Shown here: positions 1 to 8,537 of the stretch, in pieces
Layout of the letters: every line of letters starts with the position of its first letter
How positions within the stretch are numbered: position 1 is the stretch's first letter
Assembly: GCF_004000825.1 (NCBI RefSeq)
Contig: NZ_BILZ01000002.1
Span: forward strand, 62,001 to 126,000
Source of the DNA: Paenibacillus kobensis NBRC 15729
GTDB taxonomy: Bacteria; Bacillota; Bacilli; Paenibacillales; Paenibacillaceae
Reading direction: 5' to 3'
DNA length: 64,000 nucleotides
The notes under the pieces: model-generated
Told to the model about the DNA's origin: nothing
The model's input: only the letters and a program-made list of their open reading frames with translations
Databases searched by the model: none
Made by a program: the position numbers and the translations under genes

Positions 1-1708
1 TATCCGGATATTCATAGAACAGCCACATCGCCTTGGCCGCATCCATCGGCGATCCGCCGCCGAGGGCAATAATGCAGTCCGGCTTGAATCCCGCCATCTG
101 CGCCCGTCCGCGCTCGACCGTATCGACCGACGGGTCCGGCTCGACATCCGAGAACACTTCGATCGCGACCGGAAGATGCCGCTTGCGGAGATAATATTCA
201 ACCCTTTCGACGTAGCCGAGCTTCACCATCATCGGATCGGTGACGATCATGACGCGCGTAATGTCCGGCATTTTCTCCAGATACTGCGTCGCGCCTTTCT
301 CGAAATAGATTTTCGGCGGAATCTTGAACCACTGCATATTGACGGTCCGGTAAGCGACCCGCTTCATATTCAGCAGGTTCACCGCGCTTACGTTGGATGT
401 CGTCGAGTTGTGCCCGTAAGATCCGCACCCGAGCGTCAGCGAAGGCAGATTCGTATTATAGATGTCGCCGATCGCGCCGTGCGTCGACGGCGAGTTCACG
501 ATGACGCGCCCCGTCTGCAGCCGGCTCGCGAATTGCTCGATGACGTCATCATTCTGCGAATGAATGACGGACGAGTGACCCATGCCGCCGAATTTGACCA
601 CTTCGACCGCTCGGTTAATGCCTTGCTCTGCATTTTTCACCTTATAGCAAGCCAACACTGGACTCAGCTTCTCCGCCGACAGCGGGTAAGCATCGCCGAC
701 GCCTGCCAGCTCTGCCACAAGTATTTTCGTGTCGGAAGGGACAGTGATTCCTGCCATCTGTGCGATGGAAGCTGCTGATTGGCCGACGATGACGGCGTTG
801 ACCGCGCATTTCTCTGGATTAATAACGAGCTTAGATACCGCCTCCGTCTCGTCTTTGTTCAAGAAGTAACAGCCTTGCTCCGTCAACAGCCGCCTAACTT
901 CGGCGTAGACTGGTTCTTCGATAATGACCGCTTGCTCAGAAGCACAGATCATGCCGTTGTCGAAAGTCTTGGACAGAATCAAATCATTGACTGCTTGCGG
1001 TACGTTCGCCGTCCGTTCAATGAAGCAAGGCACGTTGCCGGGACCGACGCCGAGCGCCGGCTTGCCGGTGCTGTACGCCGCCTTCACCATTGAAGAGCCG
1101 CCGGTTGCCAGCACGAGCGCAACGTCCGGGTGATTCATCAGCTGCTGCGTCGCTTCAACGGACGGATGCTCGATCCATTGAATGCAGCCAGCCGGCGCGC
1201 CTGCTTCGACAGCTGCTGTCAATAGCGCTTCCGCTGCGGCGGCGCTCGATTGCTGCGCGGATGGGTGGAACGCGAAGATGATCGGGTTGCGCGTCTTCGT
1301 CGCGATTAACGCTTTGAACATCGTCGTGGACGTCGGATTCGTTACCGGCGTAACGCCGGCAATGACGCCGACCGGCTCCGCAACGAGCTGGTAGTTCTCG
1401 TATGCATTTTCCTCAATGATGCCGACCGTCTTGATATTCTTAATGCTGTGGTATACATATTCCGTTGCGAACAAGTTTTTCGTTATTTTGTCTTCGTAGA
1501 CGCCGCGTCCGGTTTCCTCGACTGCCAGCTTCGCCAGCGCCATATGCCGGTCGACGCCGGCTAGCGCCATCGCCTGCACGATCCGGTCTACTTGCGCTTG
1601 ATCAAGCTTCATGAACTGCTGCTGTGCCTGCTTCGCTCTTGCGACCAACGACTGAACTTCATCCTGTACGGTTAGCTTGACGACAACCTCTTCTTCTCTC
1701 ATTGCCAT
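1..1708 (-). CDS. adhE: Bifunctional acetaldehyde-CoA/alcohol dehydrogenase AdhE, 3' end beyond left edge
   Basis: This frame is open from ATG1708 to the left edge: about 569 residues of a protein usually near 870. AdhE reduces acetyl-CoA to acetaldehyde and then to ethanol, reoxidising NADH during fermentation. The N-terminal aldehyde dehydrogenase domain is complete. It has the [10 protein letters not shown] and [11 protein letters not shown] cofactor region, GVGPGNVP, and the catalytic cysteine in NGMICASEQ. After a linker the iron-dependent alcohol dehydrogenase domain begins ([10 protein letters not shown], then the NAD-binding [13 protein letters not shown] just before the edge). A GGGAGCGGATGGAG stretch precedes the start. 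The gene diverges from fnr, and the nearest Fnr-type box lies about 95 bases upstream, so anaerobic activation is likely. Identity is very sure; the missing C-terminal third cannot be judged. Confidence 0.97.
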   Translation of the reverse strand, partial: MAMREEEVVVKLTVQDEVQSLVARAKQAQQQFMKLDQAQVDRIVQAMALAGVDRHMALAKLAVEETGRGVYEDKITKNLFATEYVYHSIKNIKTVGIIEENAYENYQLVAEPVGVIAGVTPVTNPTSTTMFKALIATKTRNPIIFAFHPSAQQSSAAAAEALLTAAVEAGAPAGCIQWIEHPSVEATQQLMNHPDVALVLATGGSSMVKAAYSTGKPALGVGPGNVPCFIERTANVPQAVNDLILSKTFDNGMICASEQAVIIEEPVYAEVRRLLTEQGCYFLNKDETEAVSKLVINPEKCAVNAVIVGQSAASIAQMAGITVPSDTKILVAELAGVGDAYPLSAEKLSPVLACYKVKNAEQGINRAVEVVKFGGMGHSSVIHSQNDDVIEQFASRLQTGRVIVNSPSTHGAIGDIYNTNLPSLTLGCGSYGHNSTTSNVSAVNLLNMKRVAYRTVNMQWFKIPPKIYFEKGATQYLEKMPDITRVMIVTDPMMVKLGYVERVEYYLRKRHLPVAIEVFSDVEPDPSVDTVERGRAQMAGFKPDCIIALGGGSPMDAAKAMWLFYEYPD

Positions 1709-1794
1709 GCTCCATCCGCTCCCTCGTTATGAAAATGTTGCCGCATAAGTGTGTTTCATCTACATTTAGCTTAAACCCTCGGAGTCGGCGCCAC

Positions 1795-1810
1795 TATGAT
1801 TTACATCACA
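1795..1810. promoter_or_regulatory. Fnr/Crp-type box 1 (TATGA-N6-TCACA)
   Basis: TATGA-TTTACA-TCACA differs by one base from the Bacillus Fnr consensus TGTGA-N6-TCACA. It is the box nearest adhE. A weak -10-like TAAGCT or CTAAAT on the minus strand around 1765-1773 would put the box centre about 41-45 bases upstream of an adhE transcript start. That is the usual position for direct activation. Confidence 0.6.
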
Positions 1811-1837
1811 GCAGCGAGCCTATATATCCGAACGATT

Positions 1838-1853
1838 TGTGAATCGATTCACA
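1838..1853. promoter_or_regulatory. Fnr/Crp-type box 2 (perfect TGTGA-N6-TCACA)
   Basis: TGTGAATCGATTCACA is a perfect palindrome, extending by one more base pair on each side. It matches the Fnr/Crp consensus exactly. Its centre is 22 bp from box 3, two helical turns, so two dimers could bind the same face of the DNA between adhE and fnr. Confidence 0.75.
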
Positions 1854-1859
1854 ACCTAG

Positions 1860-1875
1860 TGTGATCTAAATCACA
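1860..1875. promoter_or_regulatory. Fnr/Crp-type box 3 (TGTGA-N6-TCACA) at -41.5 of fnr
   Basis: TGTGATCTAAATCACA fits the consensus in both half-sites. Taking the TATAAT at 1897-1902 as the fnr -10 box, transcription would start near 1909. The box centre (1867.5) then lies at about -41.5, the classical class II activator position. This suggests that Fnr activates its own gene. Confidence 0.7.
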
Positions 1876-1896
1876 TCCAACGTTTGGTACGCGTAC

Positions 1897-1902
1897 TATA
1901 AT
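1897..1902 (+). promoter_or_regulatory. -10 box of the fnr promoter
   Basis: A perfect TATAAT with no recognisable -35 hexamer at the right distance. The Fnr-type box 3 occupies that place instead, as expected for an activator-dependent promoter. Confidence 0.55.
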
Positions 1903-1937
1903 AGTAGTAAGTCGTAAGAATTGGAGTGGTTAACCGA

Positions 1938-2657
1938 ATGAGTGCTAAACCACAAAGCAGCGAGATCAACGTCCGGAACACGGAATGTTTCTCAGCCGAC
2001 AGCTTAGCGAAGCTTAAGCAAATTATGTATGAGACGAAAGCTTCCAGCGGATCGTTCCTGTTTCGTGAAGGTGAAACAGCCGATAAGCTGTACTTCATTC
2101 GCAGCGGCAGAATCAAGATTACGAAGTCGACGGACGAAGGCCGGCAGTTTATTTTATACATGTATCAAGAGGGCGATATGTTCGGACAGGTGGACCCTTT
2201 CCGGCAATCGACTCAAGTGTTTAATGCAGAAGTGATCGAAGACAGCGTGATCGGGGTCATTCGGCAGAAGGATCTGGAGGCGCTGCTGTGGCAAAATGGG
2301 GATTTGGCGGTCGAGTTCATGAAGTGGATGGGACTCGTCCACAGGATGACGCAGACGAAATTCCGCGATCTGATGATGTTCGGGAAGCACGGCGCGCTAT
2401 GCTCCCTGCTCATCCGGCTCGGCAATACGTACGGCGTAGAGACGAACGGCCATATCGTCATTACGAAGTCGCACACGAACACGGAGCTTGCCGATATGAT
2501 CGGCGCGACGAGGGAAAGCGTCAACCGGATGCTGAGCGAATTCCGCAAGGTCGACGCCATCGCAATCGAGCACGGACGGATTATGATCAAGGACTTGCAA
2601 TATCTCCGGGACATTTGCCATTGCGAAGGCTGCCCGAAAGATATTTGCCGGATGTAA
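1938..2657 (+). CDS. fnr: Fnr, oxygen-responsive Crp/Fnr-family regulator
   Basis: The 239-residue protein is a Crp/Fnr-family activator of anaerobic genes and matches B. subtilis Fnr in length. A cyclic-nucleotide-type beta-roll (about 35-120) is followed by a dimer helix and a C-terminal winged helix with recognition region TELADMIGATRESVNRML (about 182-199). The C-terminus carries cysteines 229, 232 and 237 spaced C-x2-C-x4-C, plus Cys227. This is the arrangement that, with an aspartate, holds the [4Fe-4S] cluster in B. subtilis Fnr; Asp144 is the likely fourth ligand. E. coli Fnr instead uses N-terminal cysteines. ATG1938 was chosen over the in-frame GTG1926 because the GGAG at 1923-1926 serves as its ribosome binding site. 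The gene diverges from adhE and is probably autoregulated. Confidence 0.95.
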   Translation: MSAKPQSSEINVRNTECFSADSLAKLKQIMYETKASSGSFLFREGETADKLYFIRSGRIKITKSTDEGRQFILYMYQEGDMFGQVDPFRQSTQVFNAEVIEDSVIGVIRQKDLEALLWQNGDLAVEFMKWMGLVHRMTQTKFRDLMMFGKHGALCSLLIRLGNTYGVETNGHIVITKSHTNTELADMIGATRESVNRMLSEFRKVDAIAIEHGRIMIKDLQYLRDICHCEGCPKDICRM

Positions 2658-2661
2658 AATG

Positions 2662-2694
2662 AAACGGATGAGCGGGCTGCTCATCCGTTTTTTT
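2662..2694 (+). terminator. Intrinsic terminator of fnr
   Basis: A 12-bp stem (AAACGGATGAGC / GCTCATCCGTTT) closes a short loop and runs into a T tract, five bases after the fnr stop codon. Confidence 0.92.
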
Positions 2695-2776
2695 GTTGCA
2701 GAACACGATATATCGGGTATAAGTTAACGATGGAGGAAGCTGGAACTGCATTAGGTAAGGAGAAAGGAGCTATTCC

Positions 2777-3604
2777 ATGCTGCCGCTTACAGTAGAAGAA
2801 ACGATGCAGGCGCTATGTCTTGCGTTAAGGTTGAACGGTTCAAATCTTGTGTCCGTATACCTCTATGGCTCTGTTGCACTAGGAGATTATATTGAAGGGT
2901 CCAGCGATATTGATTTCATTGCGGTCTTGAAGGAAGCTCCTTCTGCAACCGGCGTCCAGTCCATTGCAGCCGCTCATGAACAGGTTGCCAATCAATTTCC
3001 GCAAATCGATATTATGGGCTCCTACGTGCTTGAGAGCGATCTTTACCAACCTGACAGCCATATTCAGGCGTTATTAACCTACTACGACAAGCAGCTTCAC
3101 ACCGATGGCTGCGGTTCCGATCTTAATCCGGTTACTTGGTGGATCGTTAAACATCACGGCATTCGAGTGTACGGACCGGTACTGCCTCTGAATGTTGAAG
3201 CCGATATGCGAACCGTGGTCGAATACGTCATCCAGAACTTAAATACCTATTGGGCGGGCTGGGTCGACCGGTTAGAACATCAATTGGCTTCGGGGAACAT
3301 GACGGACCATACAGATGCAACGGCACAGCTAGACGAAGCCGTCGAATGGTGCACGCTGGGCATGCTGCGTCAGCTCTATACGATCCAAGCGCATGATATT
3401 AAGAGCAAAATCGAGGCAGGCCATTATGGCATCACCATCATTCCGCCAAGGTGGCATGAACTTATCTATGAAGCGATTCATATCAAACGCCGTCAGCCCG
3501 AACGTTATTATCATTCCAATGAACAGCGGCTAACCGACCTTGTCGCGCTTCTTCGGTATATTCAATTGGAGGCTAATCGGGCTTATGAAGCCTTCCCATC
3601 ATAA
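2777..3604 (+). CDS. Aminoglycoside-adenylyltransferase-like nucleotidyltransferase
   Basis: The 275-residue protein has the nucleotidyltransferase signature LYGSVALGDYIEGSSDIDF at about 29-47. It contains Gly31-Ser32 and the metal-binding aspartates Asp44 and Asp46, followed by a helical C-terminal domain of the DUF4111 kind found in ANT(3'')/ANT(9) enzymes. Such enzymes transfer AMP to a hydroxyl of streptomycin or spectinomycin. Many chromosomal homologues have no known substrate, so resistance is only inferred. ATG2777 follows a clear AGGAGAAAGGAG site. The last 32 bases overlap the convergent acetyltransferase gene. No resistance cassette, attC site or transposon is visible, so this is probably a resident gene. 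Confidence 0.85.
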   Translation: MLPLTVEETMQALCLALRLNGSNLVSVYLYGSVALGDYIEGSSDIDFIAVLKEAPSATGVQSIAAAHEQVANQFPQIDIMGSYVLESDLYQPDSHIQALLTYYDKQLHTDGCGSDLNPVTWWIVKHHGIRVYGPVLPLNVEADMRTVVEYVIQNLNTYWAGWVDRLEHQLASGNMTDHTDATAQLDEAVEWCTLGMLRQLYTIQAHDIKSKIEAGHYGITIIPPRWHELIYEAIHIKRRQPERYYHSNEQRLTDLVALLRYIQLEANRAYEAFPS

Positions 3605-4124
3605 CCGTGTTGTAGTACTTTCCGTCGGAGAGAAGCTTGTCATTCTTCAGAACGCCTTCGATTTCGAATCCGAACTTCTCATACAATCGAATGGCCTTGT
3701 CATTCGTTTCCAATACGCTTAACGCTATTTTCTTCACACCGTTTGAATCCGCCCATGCAATAGATTCCCGCAGCAGGTTCGATCCGACGGCATATCCCCA
3801 ATATTGCTGCAGTACGCATACGCCGAATTCAACCTTGTGGGCAAGCCGTTTCAATCGGCTCCCTTCGCATCTTGAGAATCCGACGATACGTCCGGCCGCT
3901 TCTGCAACGAGAAACAGATTTCGGCCAGCCGAGCTGTCCGACTCGATCATGCGCGCAAACCCGGCCGGATCGATGAATCCCTCTCCCCGCTCCCGGTCCA
4001 TATTTTCGGTCTCGCCATCGATCTGCAATCTGACGCCGGACAATTGCTGCGCGTCCTCTGCCGATGCGGACCGAATGACATAGCTCATCCCCCGAATGGC
4101 ATACTCCCGCGGACTAATGATCAT
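3573..4124 (-). CDS. GNAT family N-acetyltransferase
   Basis: The 183-residue protein is a single-domain GNAT fold. The acetyl-CoA loop is QQYWGYAVGSNLLRE (about 112-126), and the C-terminal VLETNDKAIRLYEKFGFE is typical of ribosomal-protein or small-molecule acetyltransferases. The acyl acceptor cannot be read from the sequence. ATG4124 follows AAGGAGG with 8 bases spacing. The gene is convergent with the nucleotidyltransferase and overlaps it by 32 bases, so the two 3' ends share sequence. The next gene upstream, also on the minus strand, is another acetyltransferase, so the two may be co-transcribed. Confidence 0.88.
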   Translation of the reverse strand: MIISPREYAIRGMSYVIRSASAEDAQQLSGVRLQIDGETENMDRERGEGFIDPAGFARMIESDSSAGRNLFLVAEAAGRIVGFSRCEGSRLKRLAHKVEFGVCVLQQYWGYAVGSNLLRESIAWADSNGVKKIALSVLETNDKAIRLYEKFGFEIEGVLKNDKLLSDGKYYNTVMMGRLHKPD

Positions 4125-4219
4125 GTTCCGTCCCTCCTTGTTGATTCTAATGAGCGAACGAAGGGCCGCTTCCCGCAGCGGTCGATCCGCCCGGAAAGCA
4201 AGCCCTGTTCTGCTTCTGA

Positions 4220-5686
4220 TTATTTCACTGCCGACTTCTCCATGTAGGCTTTCAACAGTTCCTCCACGGCGATGCCGTTAATCGTCATCCCGGCCACGTC
4301 GCACTGCTCAATATGAACACCAGACAGCTGGCTGTCTCGAATGACGCTTCCGGACAAGTCGCAGCGCTCGAATACGGCCGGCTGCCGGCTCGTCCCAAGA
4401 TGCGTGTCATGGAAGCGGACACCGTCCATCGCGGCGAATCCGATCTCACTGCCGGTAAGCCGCAAGTCCGCCATCAGCATATTCGTCAAATTCAAGTTCG
4501 TCCACCGGGTCCCGCTCAGATTGCAGTCCGTTATTCGGCTGTCCTGCAGCGTGCAATTCATATAGAAGCCGCCGGACAGATCCACGTTATAAAATTCCGA
4601 ATCCGGCATGCTGCAGTTGATCACGGCTGCTCCGGACATCGAACCGGTCACCTGCAACGTTTCGCCCGGCGCCTCCGCATCCGGTGCACTTCCCGTCATC
4701 ACCTTCTCGTACGCGAATTCCCATTCGGATTCATGCGTCCGGACGAAGCCCGCTTTCTCATAGAAGCGATGGTTGTGCAGCTGCTTGCCCGACGTCTCCA
4801 GCTTCCATACTTGCACGCGTGGGAATTGCTTCTCGACAAAGCAAAGCGCCAGTGATCCGAACCCTCTGCCTTGATAGTCCGGGTCAATGAACAATTTATC
4901 GACTCTGCCATGCCTGCCCGAGACGTTCACGCTGATCGCTCCGACCGCCTTGCCGGCGAATACCATGACGTAATAAGGCCATTCCTGAATCACATATCGC
5001 TGCATCGCAGCTGATTCATAGCCCGGCGGACGCAAATTCGCATCCGGCTCTTCATCATCCCGAAGCCATATGCGCTGCTCACGGTCGAACGTTCTTACCA
5101 TCATTTCCTTGAGCGTCTCGGCATCCTCCAGCCGCGCCCGCCGGAAGCGCAGCTTCTCGTCGTCCAGTTCGAAATATTCGTATGGCTCACCGTCGGACAA
5201 TACGGTCTGCTCGATGTGCCGGAATCCCGCTCTATTCAATACTGCGCTTGATGCATGATTGTACAGCTTCACGATCGCGACGATTCGTGCAAGCTCCGTA
5301 TGCTCGAACATATACGAGCAGATCGCCTCGACCGCCGCCGTCATATAGCCTCGGCCGCGATAATCCCGCGACAAAGCATAGGCGACCTCTCTCGCTTCCG
5401 GCTTCAGCATGTCATTCGGGAATACGCCGCACCATCCGATCAGCCGGTTGTCCAACGTATGCTCGACGGCCAGCAGCACTCTTACATCTGCCGGATCGAA
5501 CGAGTCATAACTGCCGGTAACGAAGTTCAGGAAGGAATCCAACTGCTCCTCCGTCATGTTCCAATCCGGCAGCAGATCGGTAATTTCGGTCTGCCTCGTC
5601 AGCTCGTACAGCGCTTGATAATCTTCTCTAGTAAAATTCCGCAGACGGATCGATTCCGACGCTTCAATTGTAAATTGACGACTCAT
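4220..5686 (-). CDS. Fusion protein: two GNAT acetyltransferase domains plus pentapeptide-repeat tail
   Basis: The 488-residue protein joins three parts. Residues about 8-170 form a RimJ/RimL-type GNAT domain with acetyl-CoA loop SRDYRGRGYMTAAVEAI. Residues about 180-330 form a second GNAT domain with DPDYQGRGFGSLALCFVE. Residues about 345-470 are a right-handed-helix pentapeptide-like region (for example NVDLSGGFYMNC, DCNLSGTRWTNLNLTNM). Substrates are unknown. ATG5686 was preferred over an upstream in-frame ATG at 5764 because GAGGTG lies about 8 bases before it and the extra 26 residues look non-coding. The sister acetyltransferase gene lies about 95 bases downstream on the same strand. 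The domain calls are firm; function is not. Confidence 0.85.
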   Translation of the reverse strand: MSRQFTIEASESIRLRNFTREDYQALYELTRQTEITDLLPDWNMTEEQLDSFLNFVTGSYDSFDPADVRVLLAVEHTLDNRLIGWCGVFPNDMLKPEAREVAYALSRDYRGRGYMTAAVEAICSYMFEHTELARIVAIVKLYNHASSAVLNRAGFRHIEQTVLSDGEPYEYFELDDEKLRFRRARLEDAETLKEMMVRTFDREQRIWLRDDEEPDANLRPPGYESAAMQRYVIQEWPYYVMVFAGKAVGAISVNVSGRHGRVDKLFIDPDYQGRGFGSLALCFVEKQFPRVQVWKLETSGKQLHNHRFYEKAGFVRTHESEWEFAYEKVMTGSAPDAEAPGETLQVTGSMSGAAVINCSMPDSEFYNVDLSGGFYMNCTLQDSRITDCNLSGTRWTNLNLTNMLMADLRLTGSEIGFAAMDGVRFHDTHLGTSRQPAVFERCDLSGSVIRDSQLSGVHIEQCDVAGMTINGIAVEELLKAYMEKSAVK

Positions 5687-5730
5687 AGGATGAGCACCTC
5701 TATCAGATAGATTTGGAGTGGAACAAGAAA

Positions 5731-5756
5731 CGGAGTGCCTCCAAGTAGGCACTCCG
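5731..5756. other. Perfect hairpin in the 354-base gap 5687-6040
   Basis: CGGAGTGCCT and AGGCACTCCG form a perfect 10-bp stem around six bases, 45 bases upstream of the acetyltransferase fusion gene. No T tract follows on either strand, so a terminator is unlikely. It may be a leader structure or an operator. The rest of the gap is AT-rich and shows no gene. Confidence 0.5.
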
Positions 5757-6040
5757 CATGTCATTTAACCTGTACGCGTCGTTCCGGCAATGGATCAAGG
5801 ACACTATTCCGTCGTCTGTTCATCATCTATCGATGTGCGAGTGCCCTTCGTCCATTACTTACGATCTGGCATAGGTTAAATTCCCCTTCCTCTACAAATC
5901 TTTCCTCATTGTATGCGATCGTCCAAAAGTTGTAAAGCATTTGGCAATCCATTTCACGATCAAAAAAAGGATTGCATATTTATTCGTAATATTGCATAAT
6001 TCAATAAAAATCTTCCAACTGAAATGAAGGAGAGTGCTTG

Positions 6041-6649
6041 ATGATACTCCAATTCGAATCAGACCATCTGAACGATTATTTGTCGGAATCCAGCGAGATC
6101 GATTACTCCAATGCCGCCATTGCCGCGCTCGCGGACGAACTTTACGAAGGGGGCCGTTCCGAGCTGGCATACATCCAAGCCGCCTTCGAGTATGTGCGGG
6201 ACCGCGTTGCGCATTCATGGGATATTCAAGGTTCGCGGGTGACTTGCGCCGCATCTGACGTTCTGCATTACGGTGAGGGCATATGCTACGCGAAATCTCA
6301 TCTGCTATGCGCTTTGTTGCGCAACAAAGGCATTCCGGCCGGCATCTGCTACCAACGGCTGACCCTTGGCGATACGCCGGATACCGGCCACGTCATTCAC
6401 GCGTTGAATGCCGTGTATATCAGCAGCTTGAACACGTGGATTCGGCTGGATGCCCGGGGCAACAAGGCCGGCGTAGATGCTCAGTTCTCAACCGAAGAAG
6501 AGCGGCTCGCGTTCTCGATTCGCGATCATTATGGCGAGATCGACTATCGGGTGGTCCACGCCGCTCCTCATCCCTCTACGATTGCTGTTCTGAAGCGGTA
6601 TACGGATGTGCTGGACATGTATTTGAACCGTCTGCCGGAGCAATTATAG
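6041..6649 (+). CDS. Transglutaminase-like cysteine protease-fold protein
   Basis: The 202-residue protein belongs to the transglutaminase-like superfamily. The expected triad is visible: Cys82 in [18 protein letters not shown], His120 in [11 protein letters not shown], and Asp137 in WIRLDARGN. Bacterial members act as peptidases or amidases, or are uncharacterised; no signal peptide is seen, so it is probably cytoplasmic. ATG6041 is preceded by AAGGAG with 8 bases spacing; a TTG three bases upstream is less likely. Its 3' end overlaps tyrS by six bases in convergent orientation. It has no co-oriented neighbour and seems to be a single-gene unit. Confidence 0.85.
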   Translation: MILQFESDHLNDYLSESSEIDYSNAAIAALADELYEGGRSELAYIQAAFEYVRDRVAHSWDIQGSRVTCAASDVLHYGEGICYAKSHLLCALLRNKGIPAGICYQRLTLGDTPDTGHVIHALNAVYISSLNTWIRLDARGNKAGVDAQFSTEEERLAFSIRDHYGEIDYRVVHAAPHPSTIAVLKRYTDVLDMYLNRLPEQL

Positions 6650-7909
6650 GGCAAGCTTAATTCTCGCGATTTTTCTTTTGCCAACCTGCACAATATCGCC
6701 ATCGGCAAGCTGGAGCCGTTCGTTCGGATCATCCAGCTTGCGGTCGTTCACTTTGACGGCGCCCTGCGTTACATGGCGTCTCGCTTCGCTGCTCGATGCG
6801 GCAAAGCCAAGTTGAACAAGCAGCTTGGAAACTGTCATCCCGCCATCCTCAAGCAAGCCGCCGCCTACCTCGAAATCCGCGATTTCATCCGGCAAAGCCC
6901 GCTTCTGGAACACGGTAATAAAATGCTGTTCCGCTTGCTCTGCTGCTTCCTCGCCGTGATACATGCGCACATACTGCTTCGCAAGGGCGATCTTCGCATC
7001 GCGGGGATGAACGGTTTCATCCTCCAGACCGCGCTTCAACTGCTGAAGCTCCTCATTCGATATGTCAGTGGTCAACTCATAGTACTTCACCATGAGACGG
7101 TCGGGAATCGACATCGTTTTGCCGAACATTTCATTAGGCGATTCGTCAATGCCGATGTAGTTGCCGAGACTTTTGCTCATTTTGTTCGTGCCGTCGAGCC
7201 CTTCGAGCAGCGGCATCAAGATGGCAGCTTGGCTGCTCTCGAAATCATATGCGCCCTGCAGCGTACGGCCCATCAGAATGTTGAACGTCTGGTCCGTCCC
7301 TCCAAGTTCAATATCGCTTTCCAATACGACGGAATCGTAGCCTTGCATAAGCGGGTAAAAAAATTCATGAATATGAATCGGAAGGTTGCTCGTGTAACGC
7401 TTGGCGAAATCGTCGCGCTCCAGCATCCGTGCGACCGTCAGCTTGGAAGCCAATTGCAGCACGTCTTCGAAGTTCAGCTTCGACAGCCACTCCGAATTGA
7501 AATAAAATTTCGTTTTCGCCGGATCGAGTATTTTGAACAACTGGGCTTCGTACGTTGCGGCATTGCGGCGGACATCTTCCTCCGACAGCTGCTTGCGCGT
7601 CTCCGACTTGCCAGTCGGATCGCCGATCCGCCCCGTGAAATCACCGATAATAAGCTGCACTTCATGGCCAAGCTCCTGAAATTGTCTTAGCTTATGCAGG
7701 ACGACCGTGTGTCCGATATGAATGTCCGGTGCCGATGGATCGAGCCCGAGCTTCACTTTGAGCGGCTTGCCCGTCAAGACGGATTGCGCAAGCTTCGCAG
7801 CGAGCGTCGCCTCCGGCACAATGTCAGCGGCTCCTCTTCGGAGAATGGCAAGCTGACGCTCCGCTTCGTGCTTCTGTTCTTCGGTTAGTTGCTGTTTATC
7901 TGCTATCAT
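6644..7909 (-). CDS. tyrS: Tyrosyl-tRNA synthetase, TyrZ type
   Basis: The 421-residue class I synthetase attaches tyrosine to tRNA-Tyr. The HIGH motif is residues 64-67, KMSKS is 243-247, and a C-terminal S4 RNA-binding domain starts near 355. The N-terminal half ([20 protein letters not shown] and [19 protein letters not shown]) follows the TyrZ subfamily of Bacillus rather than the TyrS subfamily. ATG7909 follows AGGAGG with 8 bases spacing. Expression should depend on tRNA-Tyr charging through the T-box leader directly upstream. No terminator is visible between it and the convergent transglutaminase-like gene. Confidence 0.97.
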   Translation of the reverse strand: MIADKQQLTEEQKHEAERQLAILRRGAADIVPEATLAAKLAQSVLTGKPLKVKLGLDPSAPDIHIGHTVVLHKLRQFQELGHEVQLIIGDFTGRIGDPTGKSETRKQLSEEDVRRNAATYEAQLFKILDPAKTKFYFNSEWLSKLNFEDVLQLASKLTVARMLERDDFAKRYTSNLPIHIHEFFYPLMQGYDSVVLESDIELGGTDQTFNILMGRTLQGAYDFESSQAAILMPLLEGLDGTNKMSKSLGNYIGIDESPNEMFGKTMSIPDRLMVKYYELTTDISNEELQQLKRGLEDETVHPRDAKIALAKQYVRMYHGEEAAEQAEQHFITVFQKRALPDEIADFEVGGGLLEDGGMTVSKLLVQLGFAASSSEARRHVTQGAVKVNDRKLDDPNERLQLADGDIVQVGKRKIARIKLAL

Positions 7910-7940
7910 TTGTTATACCTCCTGTCGAACTGTCCCATAC

Positions 7941-8236
7941 AAAAAAGACAGCACTTCATCCCATGAAGGGACGAGAATGCTGTCTCGCGGTACCACCCTA
8001 GTTAAAGAAGCTTGCCGCTTCTTTCGCTCCATTGTTATAACGGCATCGTGAATGCCGGGTCAAGGCTACTTGCGGCTCGCGCGCGCCGGTTCGCCTTTCC
8101 TGCTCCGGATCGTACTTCAGGATCAAGACTGCACCGGTTCGCACCAACCACCGGCTCTCTGCTGCAGCGCCCCTCATCCTTACTGCCGGTCCTGATCAAG
8201 GACCGAATCCATCATCGCTTTATCCGATATTTGATT
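7941..8236 (-). ncRNA. T-box riboswitch leader (tyrosine) of tyrS
   Basis: Read on the minus strand, the leader has the stem I arm with AGAGAGCC and the GGTTGGTGCGAACC terminal loop. It also has AGTA and GAA of the specifier-loop E motif and a UAC (Tyr) specifier at 8114-8112. The conserved T-box AGGGTGGTACCGCG is at 7999-7986. It ends in a terminator hairpin (GACAGCA / TGCTGTC) with a T tract at 7946-7941. Uncharged tRNA-Tyr is expected to stabilise the antiterminator and turn tyrS on. The 5' end is inferred from the promoter. Confidence 0.93.
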
Positions 8237-8242
8237 TTCATC

Positions 8243-8271
8243 ATTTAATCACATCGGTATGGCCTTGTCAA
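8243..8271 (-). promoter_or_regulatory. SigA-type promoter of the tyrS T-box leader
   Basis: On the minus strand, TTGACA (8271-8266) is separated by 17 bases from TTAAAT (8248-8243). This would start the transcript near 8236, at the 5' end of stem I. Confidence 0.75.
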
Positions 8272-8284
8272 ACGCCGTTTTCTG

Positions 8285-8536
8285 TTATTTGCGAGCCACG
8301 ATCATAAACCGCTTCGAGTTCGTCTTGATTCCTTTGCCCGTACGATTGTCTTGAATGAACTGGGCCAATCTAGCAAAATCATCTTCCGACTCCCCGAAAT
8401 TCGGCACGATCGGCGTGTGTTTCAACAGGAATAAAAGATCCTCATGCGAGCGGTAATACTCCGTTGCATCGTACTCGGAGCAGCGGATCTCGCGGAAGCC
8501 TGCAGCCGTAAGCTCATCTAGATAACGCTTCGAGCG
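8285..8536 (-). pseudogene. 3' remnant of a SAM-dependent methyltransferase gene
   Basis: Reading minus from 8536 gives about 83 uninterrupted codons that start with RSKRYLDELTAAGFREIRC and end with KTNSKRFMIVARK and a TAA. This looks like the last third of a class I methyltransferase: a substrate-side segment followed by the final beta strand (RFMIVARK). There is no start codon or ribosome binding site. The SAM-binding core is absent, because the frame begins where plsY stops. It is therefore a 5'-truncated remnant, probably left by a deletion that joined the plsY end to the methyltransferase tail. The coding-like composition suggests a recent event. The exact parent family is inferred. Confidence 0.65.
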
Positions 8537-8537
8537 T

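Noticed and set aside
2777-3604. A recently acquired antibiotic-resistance gene
   Set aside because: No mobile element, integron site or composition break surrounds it; chromosomal relatives are frequent in Bacilli.
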